64,000 nt of DNA from Bacillus cytotoxicus (GCF_023715645.1 NZ_JAMBOP010000002.1:186001-250000); one strand, 5' to 3'; shown: positions 27,946-36,101, counted from the stretch's first letter. The notes: generated by a model from the sequence alone, not told the origin. Numbers and translations: made by a program.

Positions 27946-28258
27946 CCCTATTCCTCCCCAAACTAAAATATGTACCAATGTTTCGATAATACAAAAAATT
28001 CAATCAATTTACAATATCTTGTCTTAATTTGTAATACTTTTGAAAAATTCCTTTGTTTTAAATGAATGCATATTCGAATTTATCAATATTTTCTAAAAAT
28101 ATTGATAAAAATTAATAAAACCATTAAAATTTTTCTATGTAATTAGAAAATATTAGACGTGTTTAGTTATTCTTTCTGAATATATACAGTTTTACATTAT
28201 TTAACATAGTTATAGTTTTCTATCTTTTATAATCGCAATGATTAGGGAGGCGTCATTT

Positions 28259-28390
28259 GTGCAAACTGATAGCAAAGAAATACTTGATTCAGACTGGATC
28301 GATTTATTGTTGGAAGCTTTAGATATGAATATAACTAGCGCTGAAGTATCTGAATTTTTGAAACAGGGGAGTCAATTATCACAGAGCTAA
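28259..28390 (+). CDS. sinI: SinI-type antirepressor (43 aa)
   Basis: A short gene with a GTG start, AGGGAGG 8 nt upstream, encoding 43 residues: SDWIDLLLEALDMNITSAEV and then FLKQGSQ, matching the SinI dimerisation helix hook that binds SinR. It lies 84 bp before sinR in the same direction, the conserved sinI-sinR arrangement. It titrates SinR and so releases biofilm genes. Too short for usual length cut-offs. Confidence 0.88.
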   Translation: MQTDSKEILDSDWIDLLLEALDMNITSAEVSEFLKQGSQLSQS

Positions 28391-28474
28391 CCTACATTGT
28401 TCTTTTTAAATAAAAGTGTGTTATAATAAAATACATCTTAAGTCGAATACAAACAGTAAGAAAGGTGCGCTAAT

Positions 28475-28798
28475 ATGATTGGAGAACGTATAAAACGATT
28501 GCGTCTACAAAGAGGCATCTCCTTAACAGAACTAGCCGAAAAAGCTGGCGTTGCAAAGTCATATATTAGTTCCATTGAACGTAACTTACAAAAAAATCCT
28601 TCGATTCAATTTCTCGAAAAGATTTCTAACGTTCTGCACGTTCCTGTAGATGTACTTCTTCATGATGAACCAACCGAGGAACATGCGATGGACTCTGAGT
28701 GGATAAAACTTGTTAAAGAAGCCATGCATTCCGGTATTTCAAAAGAACAATTTCGTGAATTTTTAGAGTTTAATAAGTGGAAACAACAAAAAAAATGA
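28475..28798 (+). CDS. sinR: Biofilm master repressor SinR
   Basis: 107 aa: an N-terminal Cro/CI-type HTH_3 (IGERIKRLRLQRGISLTELA...SKSYISSIERN-like pattern, residues 1-65) and a C-terminal SinI-homologous dimerisation hook (SEWIKLVKEAMHSGISKEQFREFLEF). Represses sipW-tasA and calY; SinR-type boxes are visible upstream of both. AAAGGTG precedes the ATG. Confidence 0.95.
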   Translation: MIGERIKRLRLQRGISLTELAEKAGVAKSYISSIERNLQKNPSIQFLEKISNVLHVPVDVLLHDEPTEEHAMDSEWIKLVKEAMHSGISKEQFREFLEFNKWKQQKK

Positions 28799-28808
28799 TG
28801 CTAGAAGA

Positions 28809-28837
28809 GTACTTTCTATGAAGGTGCTCTTTTTCTT
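28809..28837 (+). terminator. Terminator of sinR
   Basis: AGAGTACTTTC / GAAGGTGCTCT imperfect stem with T5. Confidence 0.7.
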
Positions 28838-28861
28838 TATATACACAAGTTGAAAACAAAC

Positions 28862-29020
28862 ATAAAACCTCCTTTTTAGGGGCCGACGAGAGTGTCTGGT
28901 CGTGCACAGGAGCGGTCAGGGCCCTATCCTGCCACATGCCTAGTTTTAAACCCGTAGCGAGCATGTTGTATTTTGCATAGCAGCAATCTATGTGTTAAAA
29001 AATCAAGGTGGATTTATATA
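28862..29020 (+). repeat. bcr1-like repeat between sinR and calY
   Basis: ATAAAACCTCC, TTTTTAGGGGCCGACGAGAG, GAGCGGTCAGGGCC, CTGCCACATGCC, GCATAGCAGCAATCTATGTG, and a GGTGGATTTATATA end: close to a complete copy of about 159 bp. It lies between the convergent sinR and calY terminators. Confidence 0.85.
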
Positions 29021-29025
29021 TTATA

Positions 29026-29051
29026 AAAAGCGGAGGAAGCCCCCCGCTTTT
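29026..29051 (-). terminator. Terminator of calY
   Basis: AAAAGCGG / CCGCTTTT stem 10 nt after the stop. Confidence 0.8.
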
Positions 29052-29061
29052 GTTATATTAC

Positions 29062-29655
29062 TTATCTCTCTTCACCAGCAGTCTGTGAAGCATTGAAAGT
29101 CCATTCTAAGTTCAATTTGTCACCTTGGAAGATATTTTGATCTTTTCCGTTGTCAACGAACTCAAATTGTACCCATAGGTAATCCTCTGAACCAGCTTTT
29201 AAGCCGCCTTCTTCAGACCATTCAGGAGCAAATACATCTTTTGCAACTACATCTGGATCTGTGTTTTGCAGTTCAGCTAATGTTGTTTCATAGACTGGTT
29301 CGCTTTGTTTATCCCAGTTCCAAAGGAATTTCACTTTAATGTGCTTAGCAAGATCTTCACCATTATTGTCGCCTTTGCTATCGATTACTGAATATTTAGT
29401 TGCTAACTTTACATCTTTGATTGTTAATGAACCTTTATTTTGTAATAAAAATTCTTTTTTCACAGTATCGCCTGGTTTTAAGTTGTCAATATCAACGATT
29501 GTTTTTGGGTTAAGCGCAAGATCTAACGTACCTGCTGCAAATGTATTGTTAGATACTTCTTTATCGCTAAAGAATGCAAATGTTCCTCCACCAATTAAAG
29601 ATAACCCTAATGCTGCTGATGCTACTCCCATTCCTAACTTTTTCTTAAGACCCAT
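29062..29655 (-). CDS. calY: Camelysin CalY (TasA-like, peptidase M73 family)
   Basis: Cell-surface protein of 197 aa that contributes to biofilm fibres together with TasA and has been described as a surface protease. SipW-type signal peptide (KKKLGMGVASAALG...FAFFSDKEVSNN) and an M73/TasA-like domain (FAAGTLDLALNPKTIVDIDNLKPGD). The start is the ATG at 29655, placed after GGGGGAA, five codons inside the open frame. Shares its first 50 and last 25 residues almost entirely with TasA at 31.7 kb, a tandem-duplication pattern. Confidence 0.93.
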   Translation of the reverse strand: MGLKKKLGMGVASAALGLSLIGGGTFAFFSDKEVSNNTFAAGTLDLALNPKTIVDIDNLKPGDTVKKEFLLQNKGSLTIKDVKLATKYSVIDSKGDNNGEDLAKHIKVKFLWNWDKQSEPVYETTLAELQNTDPDVVAKDVFAPEWSEEGGLKAGSEDYLWVQFEFVDNGKDQNIFQGDKLNLEWTFNASQTAGEER

Positions 29656-29778
29656 TCTAAATTCCCCCAATTCTCTTTTTATTGTTAGCTCTTATGTAAA
29701 TAAGAGATGTAACTAATAAAATAATTGCTTGATTTTGACATAATCGTTGCATGTCTACTACCCAATATCTCTATGTGT

Positions 29779-29823
29779 GTTCTTTAATACGTCCCTCGTG
29801 TTCATTATAGAGAACACGAGGGA
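29779..29823. promoter_or_regulatory. SinR-type boxes and 12-bp inverted repeat upstream of calY
   Basis: TCCCTCGTGTTC (29792-29803) and GAACACGAGGGA (29812-29823) form a perfect inverted repeat. On the minus strand its core contains GTTCTCT, and GTTCTTT occurs at 29779-29785; both fit the SinR consensus GTTCTYT. Located about 130-160 bp before the calY ATG. Confidence 0.55.
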
Positions 29824-29937
29824 TAGAAGTAAAACATCAAAAAATTCTGTATTTTATATTTCCAAGCTATTTTGATCCAATTTTCTGTCTTTTTCATCAC
29901 TTTTCTTACATTTTCTCTTTTTTATACATATTTAACT

Positions 29938-30591
29938 TTATTTCCGCTGCATCCGTTTTCTATATACAAACAAGCCAATCATCATCATTCCTATTCCGAT
30001 TAAGATAGAATACATATAATCAGACCCTGTATGCGGTAATAATTTTATATTGGATGCCGAATGATTTCCATTCGTACCACCATTAGAATCTTTCGGTTCT
30101 CCGATATGACCGCTGTCCTCTTCAGCATAAAATACAAACTTAATCTGTGTTTCTAATCCTTGATACTCATTTCCAAATTCTTCTGGAAAGCGCACGATAT
30201 ATAATAACTGCTCACTTTTCCCCGAAGATAATATACGTCCTGTTAGCTTTGTAAAATCACTTAAACTCCCCTTATAAAGAACGTGTTCTTGCTGATCCTT
30301 TACCTCTAATGTTAATCCATCATATAGCTTTTTAGAGCCGTCATTGAACTCAGCAGACATCTTATATAAAAATCCTGTTGCCCCTTCATTATTAACACGA
30401 ATGCTTCGCTTCGCCCAGTCCCCAGGCTTCATATCCTTCGTTACATCAAATAGAATCTCTTTTGATGTAAGACTTAAATCAATTTCCTTTCGCTCCTTAG
30501 CAAGCACTTCTTCCATACTTGTTGTAATCCCAATGATGAATGCAACTATACAATATACGATCAATAAATACCACAGCTTCTTCCGCTTCAT
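29938..30591 (-). CDS. LPXTG-anchored surface protein of the biofilm locus
   Basis: 217 aa: a transmembrane/signal helix at the N-terminus, an extracellular beta-rich domain of about 110 residues (IDLSLTSKEILFDVTKDMKPGDWAKR...), a Gly/Asn/Ser-rich spacer, then a sortase signal LPHTG at about residue 190, a hydrophobic helix and a basic tail (YRKRMQRK). The KPGDW segment is like the KPGDT of TasA/CalY, so it may be an anchor or accessory protein for the fibres. GAGGG favours the second ATG (30591). Confidence 0.85.
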   Translation of the reverse strand: MKRKKLWYLLIVYCIVAFIIGITTSMEEVLAKERKEIDLSLTSKEILFDVTKDMKPGDWAKRSIRVNNEGATGFLYKMSAEFNDGSKKLYDGLTLEVKDQQEHVLYKGSLSDFTKLTGRILSSGKSEQLLYIVRFPEEFGNEYQGLETQIKFVFYAEEDSGHIGEPKDSNGGTNGNHSASNIKLLPHTGSDYMYSILIGIGMMMIGLFVYRKRMQRK

Positions 30592-30624
30592 AAGCATCCC
30601 TCATAAAATATGATATGGGAAAAG

Positions 30625-30652
30625 GCGAAATATCTCACCTTTTCAAATAAAT
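30625..30652 (-). terminator. Possible terminator before the LPXTG gene
   Basis: GAAAAGG / CCTTTTC imperfect stem (30631-30646 core) in the gap upstream of the LPXTG gene; would close transcripts from the 31.5-kb gene and the calY-like remnant. Confidence 0.45.
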
Positions 30653-30681
30653 ACTATGGATTTTTCTTTATCTATATATCA

Positions 30682-30756
30682 TGATGCATTTCATGTACAT
30701 TTGAAATTCAATTTTTCACCTTGGAACATGTTGTTAAGTCATATACGAATTTTCAT
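30682..30756 (-). pseudogene. Remnant of a calY/tasA-like gene 3' end
   Basis: On the minus strand the sequence reads NNMFQGEKLNFKCT-stop-NAS, matching the shared TasA/CalY C-terminal block (DQNxFQGDKLxLxWTFNASQ) with the Phe codon replaced by TGA; a degraded MKIRI precedes it. No intact frame remains. Indicates a third family member once stood between the two living copies. Confidence 0.6.
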
Positions 30757-30810
30757 GAATTTTTTTTATATAAGCCTTTACTTAGATAGAACGTACAACC
30801 GAAGTGTATG

Positions 30811-31551
30811 TTACTGCTTCGTTCCCGCAGCAGCCTCTTCTTTATGTTCCTCAGGCTGTGCTGGTGTAACTGGTTGATTTTGTTTCAACTGTTCTTCACT
30901 AGAATGATTCTTCTGCTTGTTCTCTTCTTGTTTTGGAGACTGATCTGTTTGCTGAGAAGAATTTGAAGGTTGTACAGGTGATACGTTTTGGAAATTGTTT
31001 GCTTGTTTCGTTTTCGCTTCATTCATTTGTTTTTCTAACGCCCCAATGCGTTCATCTACTTTTTGTAACACTGCTTGTTTCTCAACTTCACTATGAATAC
31101 TTTGAATATCATTAAATCCAGTTTGTACATATTTTAATACTTCTTGTGCAGAACCCTCTTTATTTTTCTTTGCATCTTCTACCGCTGTTTTATAATACGA
31201 ATCGCTCTCCGTAAAGTTAGCTTGCAACGCTGCAATTTCCGTCTTAATTGCAGCGCGGTGCTGTTTCCACGCGGCGATCCTACCCTCTAATTCTGCAACA
31301 GTTCCATTTCCTGCATTATTTATCGCATTGTAATGATTAAAAATCGTTTCTCTATGTTGCTTTGCTTCCCCTGTTAACTTTTCAATTGTTTTTGGAAAAA
31401 CCATCGCAGTTGACAAGGTTGCCTCTACTTTTTGTTGACTTACATAAGATGCTTCTGTATGTGTCACTACTTGAGATCCCATATAAAAAGCCATTGAACA
31501 GACACATGGTAATATAAGTCTATTTCTTACTTTCTTTGATGATTTTTTCAT
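30811..31551 (-). CDS. Secreted helical protein of the biofilm locus (DUF4047-like)
   Basis: 246 aa. N-terminal signal sequence (about residues 1-35, cleavage near HTEASY), a long helical region (residues 60-175) with coiled-coil character, then a low-complexity Gln/Pro/Glu/Lys-rich tail ending AAAGTKQ. I believe this is the family annotated DUF4047, from memory. It lies between calY and tasA, so a role in fibre assembly or surface attachment is an inference from position. TAGGTG supports ATG 31551. Confidence 0.75.
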   Translation of the reverse strand: MKKSSKKVRNRLILPCVCSMAFYMGSQVVTHTEASYVSQQKVEATLSTAMVFPKTIEKLTGEAKQHRETIFNHYNAINNAGNGTVAELEGRIAAWKQHRAAIKTEIAALQANFTESDSYYKTAVEDAKKNKEGSAQEVLKYVQTGFNDIQSIHSEVEKQAVLQKVDERIGALEKQMNEAKTKQANNFQNVSPVQPSNSSQQTDQSPKQEENKQKNHSSEEQLKQNQPVTPAQPEEHKEEAAAGTKQ

Positions 31552-31618
31552 ATTCACACCTACCATTAGATGAATTTATATTCCTTATAAAGAATTATAC
31601 CATTCTGTATAAAGAACA

Positions 31619-31645
31619 AGACCATCTAATAAAGATAGTCTTCTG
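31619..31645 (-). terminator. Possible terminator after tasA
   Basis: AAGACCATC / GATAGTCTT imperfect stem between tasA and the next leftward gene; weak. Confidence 0.45.
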
Positions 31646-31658
31646 AACTCCTTAAACT

Positions 31659-32246
31659 TTATCTTTCCTCACCAGCAGTTTGCTGCGCATTAAATGTCCA
31701 CTTCAATTGAAGTTTATCACCTTGGAATTCATTTTGATCCTTGCCATTATCAACAAATTCAAATTTCACTGTAAATACATCAGATTTACCCGCAGAAATA
31801 CCTTTCTCATCCCAGAACCAAGCAATAAGATCATTATCTACCGCTGTAACCGTGTCGTTTTTTAATTTATCTAACGTTGTTTCTTTCACGACTGTTTCAT
31901 GTTTATCAACATTTCTCAAGAAAATAACTTTAATATGTTTACCAAAATCGTCCTTATTGTCTCCCTTTGCATCTACTACACTATACTCTGTTTGAAGTAG
32001 TACTTTTTTAATATCTAAAGAACCTTTATTCTCTAGTTTAAAATCACGTTTAACTGTATCACCTGGTTTCAGATTGTCTACATTAACAATTGTCGTTGGA
32101 TTGGCTACTAAATCAAGCGTACCTGCAGCAAACGTATTATTTGATACTTCTTTGTCACTAAAGAACGCAAATGTTCCCCCGCCAATTAATGCTGCCCCAA
32201 GTACCGCTGATGCTACACCCATTCCTAACTTCTTTTTTAATGTCAT
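31659..32246 (-). CDS. tasA: Biofilm amyloid fibre protein TasA
   Basis: Main subunit of extracellular biofilm fibres. 195 aa, SipW-dependent signal peptide (MTLKKKLGMGVASAVLG..., processing near FAAG) and TasA/M73 beta-sandwich (TLDLVANPTTIVNVDNLKPGD, VKFEFVDNGKDQNEFQGD). Follows sipW with a 65-bp gap, the conserved sipW-tasA operon. Strong GGGGGG ribosome site. Confidence 0.93.
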   Translation of the reverse strand: MTLKKKLGMGVASAVLGAALIGGGTFAFFSDKEVSNNTFAAGTLDLVANPTTIVNVDNLKPGDTVKRDFKLENKGSLDIKKVLLQTEYSVVDAKGDNKDDFGKHIKVIFLRNVDKHETVVKETTLDKLKNDTVTAVDNDLIAWFWDEKGISAGKSDVFTVKFEFVDNGKDQNEFQGDKLQLKWTFNAQQTAGEER

Positions 32247-32311
32247 TCCAATTATCCCCCCTAAGCTCTACATATATTTGTTAACCTTCAATAATTGAAG
32301 AATATAACCAT

Positions 32312-32887
32312 TTATACAGATTGCCCTGCATCGGAAGACTTGCTTTTCTTTTCAGAATCAATGCTATGCAATGCTCCAAAAATAGAAATCGCAGAGTAGC
32401 CTAACAATAAAACACCTGGAATAATTAATAACAATGCTGCTCCAGCTTTCGAATTTGCATAACTTAATAAATAACCAACATACGGAACAGTAATGTCTGC
32501 ATATTTCCCAATTACATTTTCAGCAAGAACTGGGTTTAAATCAGGACCATTATTATTGTCACCTTTTGTTTCATAAGTCACTTTTCCATTTATATTTTTC
32601 ACATCAATAATGCGGTGAGTAATAATCTTGTTATCTTTCTCTTTAAACGTAATAACGTCACCTTTTTTATATTTTGAACCATCTTTCGTTGGTTCAATTG
32701 CGATAATAGATCCTGTTAAAAACGTAGGTTCCATCGACCCTGATAATACCGACTTAAACTGATGCCCCATCACTGTTGGATCGCTGCCACTCGCCTTTGA
32801 TGAAATCACAACAAACGCTAAAACAACCATAATCGTAAATAAAACAAAAGAAATAATATTACTCATAACCTTCCAAACTAATTTCAT
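32312..32887 (-). CDS. sipW: ER-type signal peptidase SipW
   Basis: Processes TasA and CalY. 191 aa with an N-terminal and a C-terminal transmembrane helix. Catalytic Ser in LSGSMEPTF near residue 50 and His (not Lys) in ITHRIID near 90, the ER/archaeal-type signature that sets SipW apart from other Bacillus signal peptidases. ATG 32887 fits AAGGAAGG. First gene of sipW-tasA; SinR box 68 bp upstream. Confidence 0.95.
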   Translation of the reverse strand: MKLVWKVMSNIISFVLFTIMVVLAFVVISSKASGSDPTVMGHQFKSVLSGSMEPTFLTGSIIAIEPTKDGSKYKKGDVITFKEKDNKIITHRIIDVKNINGKVTYETKGDNNNGPDLNPVLAENVIGKYADITVPYVGYLLSYANSKAGAALLLIIPGVLLLGYSAISIFGALHSIDSEKKSKSSDAGQSV

Positions 32888-32954
32888 CAATTTCCTTCCT
32901 TTTCGTTTTTATCGTCTTTATTTAAGCAAGTCGCAAAAAACATTTAATCCCAAT

Positions 32955-32970
32955 GTTCTTTTTAGAGAAC
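32955..32970. promoter_or_regulatory. SinR operator upstream of sipW-tasA
   Basis: GTTCTTTTTAGAGAAC: two head-to-head GTTCTYT boxes (GTTCTTT on plus, GTTCTCT on minus), a typical arrangement for a SinR dimer. Confidence 0.7.
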
Positions 32971-33009
32971 TCACAATTATATTATAACGAATATTCAAAA
33001 AACACAATA

Positions 33010-33040
33010 AAAAATAGGCAAAGTATATTTGCCTATTTTT
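33010..33040 (-). terminator. Terminator of the dacF-like gene
   Basis: AAAAATAGGCAAA / TTTGCCTATTTTT perfect stem overlapping the stop codon; separates it from sipW. Confidence 0.9.
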
Positions 33041-34274
33041 ATCGTGACAACATCTTCTGTCTTTTACGATTCCAAAGAAATACCCCAATACTAATGACAA
33101 TAAGAACAACTGCACCAATGCCAGCCATTAGCTCATACGAAAAAGTAGACTTTGTTATACTACTCTCCTTTGGCTTCTCAAACACAACATCTGTTTTTGA
33201 AAGAACGTTAATGCTTTCTATCGTTTGATCATTTTTTTTAAGATCAACAGTCCCAATCACATCACCGCGGCGAAGGCCTGTTTTATATAAATTTGCCTCA
33301 TCAACATGCTTTTCCTTAAAAACAGCTTGAACATTTTTGGATTCCCCTTGTTTCAATACAAGATCAACACTGCGCTCCAACTCACCATCTACTGATTTAT
33401 TCAAGTAAAGCATTTCCTTATTCCAATTGTTTTTATCTAACACTTGCTGCTTTGCAAACTGCGGAAATGCATAATCAGCAAGCTTTTTCATATCCTCATA
33501 AATTTCTGGTCTTTGCGAAAACATCATAACATTAATAATATGATTGCCATCTTTTTCATTTATTTCTACTAGTGTATTACGAGCTTCATTTGTAAAACCT
33601 GTTTTCCCGCCAATACAATTTGGATTCTCAAAATATTGTCCTTTATTAAAAATAGAAGCAGTTTGTCTTGACGTCGTAACATTTGTTCGCTTCGTATTCA
33701 TAGCCTTCATAATTTCCGGATGCTTCATCGCACCTCTTGTAATCATTGCCATATCATAAGCCGTTGTATAATGATTTGGATCATGAAGACCATTTGGCGT
33801 AACAAAATGACTATCCTTTGCACCTAACTGCGCTGCCTTCTCATTCATCATCTTCGCAAAATTTTCTGGACTTCCTGCAACCTGTTCCCCAATCGCATAC
33901 GCAACATCATTTGCACTTAGCACCATTAAAATCATAAGTGCCGTATCACGATCTATCGTTTCACCTGGTTGAAATTCAATTTGATAATTGCTTTTCTCCT
34001 GTTCAAGAGCTTTTTGAGAAAAAGCAATTCGCTCTCCAGGTTGCACATTCTCCATCAACAAAATACTCGTTAACACTTTCGTAATACTAGCTGGGAAAGC
34101 ATGCTGATTCGCATTTTTGTCATACAACACATCACCTGTTTTCGCATCAATTGACACCGCAAACTGCCCAAAGACCTCCGGCGCTTGTCCACTCTCAGCA
34201 TACAACTTAACAGGCGCAAGTAAGAATAAACAGCTCACAATAACCAAAGCTAAAATTTTCTTAAAATTCAACAT
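33039..34274 (-). CDS. D-alanyl-D-alanine carboxypeptidase (peptidase S11, DacF-like)
   Basis: Trims the terminal D-Ala of peptidoglycan stem peptides. 411 aa: signal peptide, S11 domain with SITK (nucleophile about residue 64), SAND and KTG triads, a C-terminal PBP5-like beta domain (about residues 280-375), and a C-terminal transmembrane anchor followed by a basic tail (WNRKRQKML). Bacilli have several S11 paralogues, so I avoid a firm symbol. Confidence 0.92.
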   Translation of the reverse strand: MLNFKKILALVIVSCLFLLAPVKLYAESGQAPEVFGQFAVSIDAKTGDVLYDKNANQHAFPASITKVLTSILLMENVQPGERIAFSQKALEQEKSNYQIEFQPGETIDRDTALMILMVLSANDVAYAIGEQVAGSPENFAKMMNEKAAQLGAKDSHFVTPNGLHDPNHYTTAYDMAMITRGAMKHPEIMKAMNTKRTNVTTSRQTASIFNKGQYFENPNCIGGKTGFTNEARNTLVEINEKDGNHIINVMMFSQRPEIYEDMKKLADYAFPQFAKQQVLDKNNWNKEMLYLNKSVDGELERSVDLVLKQGESKNVQAVFKEKHVDEANLYKTGLRRGDVIGTVDLKKNDQTIESINVLSKTDVVFEKPKESSITKSTFSYELMAGIGAVVLIVISIGVFLWNRKRQKMLSR

Positions 34275-34421
34275 ACACCTCTCCCTTTTCTTTCTTTACT
34301 ATATATACATATATATATACATTAATTTATTATTGAAATCAAAATGGAATACGACGCTAACTTCTTATTCACCGTTTTTCAGTATATCATGATTTTACAA
34401 AAAAAGACATCACAACAATGC

Positions 34422-34452
34422 ATAAAAATAAGGAGGAATCATACCTCCTTAT
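34422..34452 (-). terminator. Orphan leftward terminator
   Basis: ATAAGGAGG / CCTCCTTAT stem followed on the minus strand by TTTTTATG. No intact leftward gene precedes it; short broken frames upstream (34443-34600) suggest a decayed small gene. The 34.28-34.85 kb gap otherwise holds only a repeat. Confidence 0.6.
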
Positions 34453-34679
34453 CTTCCTCATCTGTAAATTCATCATGAGATCTATCCATTAATAGAAATT
34501 GTTCTATATCTCAGTACATACATTTTATAATTTCCCCTTGCCATTTACACCGCTTCGTTCATATGTATATTTTTATAAACAAATTATTTGTTCCTCCATA
34601 TAATATATTAGTAGAATGGTAAAAATGAACTCTTCATATGCCCTAAAAACTACGATATAAATCCAAATGGAAACCGGAA

Positions 34680-34790
34680 ATAAAACATCCTTTTTTAGAG
34701 GAGGACGAGAGCGTCTGGTCGCGCATAGGAGCTATTGTATTCTGTATAGCAGCAATCTATATGTTAAAAAACCAAGCTGGATTTATATAT
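34680..34790 (+). repeat. bcr1-like repeat with internal deletion
   Basis: TAAAACATCC, TTTTTTAGAGGAGGACGAGAGCG and CTGGTCGCGCATAGGAGC join straight to TGTATAGCAGCAATCTATATG and GCTGGATTTATATA; the GGTCAGGGCC...TGCCAC middle is lost (111 bp). Confidence 0.8.
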
Positions 34791-34850
34791 AAATGGAAAA
34801 CCTCTTTCTTTTTAAGAGAAAAAAGAAAGACTTATGTATCAATATCGTAT

Positions 34851-35396
34851 TTATTTGCTGTGCTGCTTAATATATTCTTCATAAACAGGGACTTCACTAC
34901 CATTCCCAGCCCCAGCTTTTGCACTATTAAAAATCTTAACATCCTTCACATCTATTCCGTTTATTTTAATGTCAAGATCGTGAACAATACGATGAGCATA
35001 CCTTAACGCTTGCGTATCATGATGCTTCACCGCAATATCATGCAGCTTTTCAGCTCGTTCCAAATCTTTTCTCAATCCACCATCCTCAGACAAAGAAACA
35101 GCTTCCTTCAACGTAACAGCAATTAACTCAAAAGAACTTTTAGAACCTTCCCATGACGGACTATTCACATCCTCATAGTTTTCATACTTCTCCCAACCTG
35201 TTATATTATTTAAATCACTATGTATCGCTGTTATCTTTTGCGGAACATTCTTTGATAGATCCTCTTCTTTTACTTGTTCAGCCTTCTCAACTTTACTTTC
35301 CTGTTGATCCGTTTTAGAAAACAACTGAAAACCGCCAAATATTATTCCTACTAAAACAAGAATTACAACAATGAACACAATCCCCTTTTTAAGCAT
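34851..35396 (-). CDS. Hypothetical membrane-anchored extracellular protein
   Basis: 181 aa, not recognised. An N-terminal uncleaved helix (about residues 5-27) followed by a charged linker and a soluble domain of about 125 residues, mostly helical (LEAVTLKEAVSLSED-like pattern, RAEKLHDIAVKHHDTQALRYAHRIVHDLD). No Cys lipobox. GGGGGAG ribosome site. The His-rich helical stretch resembles proteins annotated only as hypothetical in this group. Confidence 0.75.
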   Translation of the reverse strand: MLKKGIVFIVVILVLVGIIFGGFQLFSKTDQQESKVEKAEQVKEEDLSKNVPQKITAIHSDLNNITGWEKYENYEDVNSPSWEGSKSSFELIAVTLKEAVSLSEDGGLRKDLERAEKLHDIAVKHHDTQALRYAHRIVHDLDIKINGIDVKDVKIFNSAKAGAGNGSEVPVYEEYIKQHSK

Positions 35397-35626
35397 GATT
35401 CTCCCCCTTATATATCATTCTCTTGTTTGTCTCATTACATTATTTTTCCATAATACACCTTTCGCTATCTTATCATGGAGAACACATTTATTGATGTAAA
35501 ATGAAAAATAACACCCTTTGGATATTTTCTAAATTTTCTAATAAAAAGTCTTGTAGAGTTTACATTATTTCATTTATAATAGAAAGCATAGAATAACAAT
35601 GATGTTTATCCTTCACCATTTATCAT

Positions 35627-35699
35627 GATCCCGTAGCTCAGCAGGGAGAGCGCCACCTTGACAGGGTGGAGGTCGCTGGTTCGAGGCCAGTTGGGATCA
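35627..35699 (+). tRNA. tRNA-Val (anticodon GAC)
   Basis: A 73-nt cloverleaf: acceptor GATCCCG/TGGGATC, D arm TAGCTCAGCAGGGAGAGCG, anticodon stem CCACC/GGTGG around TTGACAG (anticodon GAC), T arm GCTGG-TTCGAGG-CCAGT, discriminator A. CCA is not encoded. Stands alone, followed by its own terminator at 35706. Confidence 0.93.
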
Positions 35700-35705
35700 T
35701 CGTTA

Positions 35706-35744
35706 TAGAAACCGTGTCAAATCAACGTTTGATGCGGTTTTTAT
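35706..35744 (+). terminator. Terminator of tRNA-Val
   Basis: AAACCG..TCAAA / TTTGA..CGGTTT stem followed by TTTATT. Confidence 0.85.
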
Positions 35745-35772
35745 TTATTTAAACTCGTACGCTACAACGCTA

Positions 35773-36039
35773 GTGGTCAAATCTGTAAATACTACTTGGC
35801 AAAACAAAAATGATGCTGCATGGCGGGCGAAAGATCGTGTAGGTAAAGACGGATATTCTTATAATTTCGCCACGAATAGAAATACCACTCATTATGGAGC
35901 TAAAAATTGTTCAAAACTTATCTGGTCAGCTTATAAGCTTAATAGTGGTGGTTTAGATTTAGACAAAGATGGTGGTGCTGGCGTATATCCACGAGATGTT
36001 CATGATGCGAAACAGACCTCAGTAGTTCGTTATATCTAA
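35773..36039 (+). pseudogene. 3' fragment of a permuted NlpC/P60-like (YiiX-type) hydrolase gene
   Basis: The 88 residues contain YNFATNRNTTHYGAKNCSKLIW, where NCSKLIW matches the catalytic Cys region of permuted papain-like enzymes, and a GLDLDKDGGAGVYPRDV C-terminus. The N-terminal half, which should carry the catalytic His, is absent. The only start is a GTG without a ribosome site, 28 bp after the tRNA terminator. I therefore read it as a truncated gene, perhaps cut when the tRNA-linked segment rearranged. Confidence 0.65.
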
Positions 36040-36043
36040 TAGA

Positions 36044-36079
36044 AAGAAGTGCAACGAATACATTTGTTGCACTTCTTCT
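36044..36079 (+). terminator. Terminator after the P60-like fragment
   Basis: AAGAAGTGCAAC / GTTGCACTTCTT, 12-bp perfect stem. Confidence 0.85.
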
Positions 36080-36101
36080 TGTAAGAAAGGAATATATCAT
36101 A

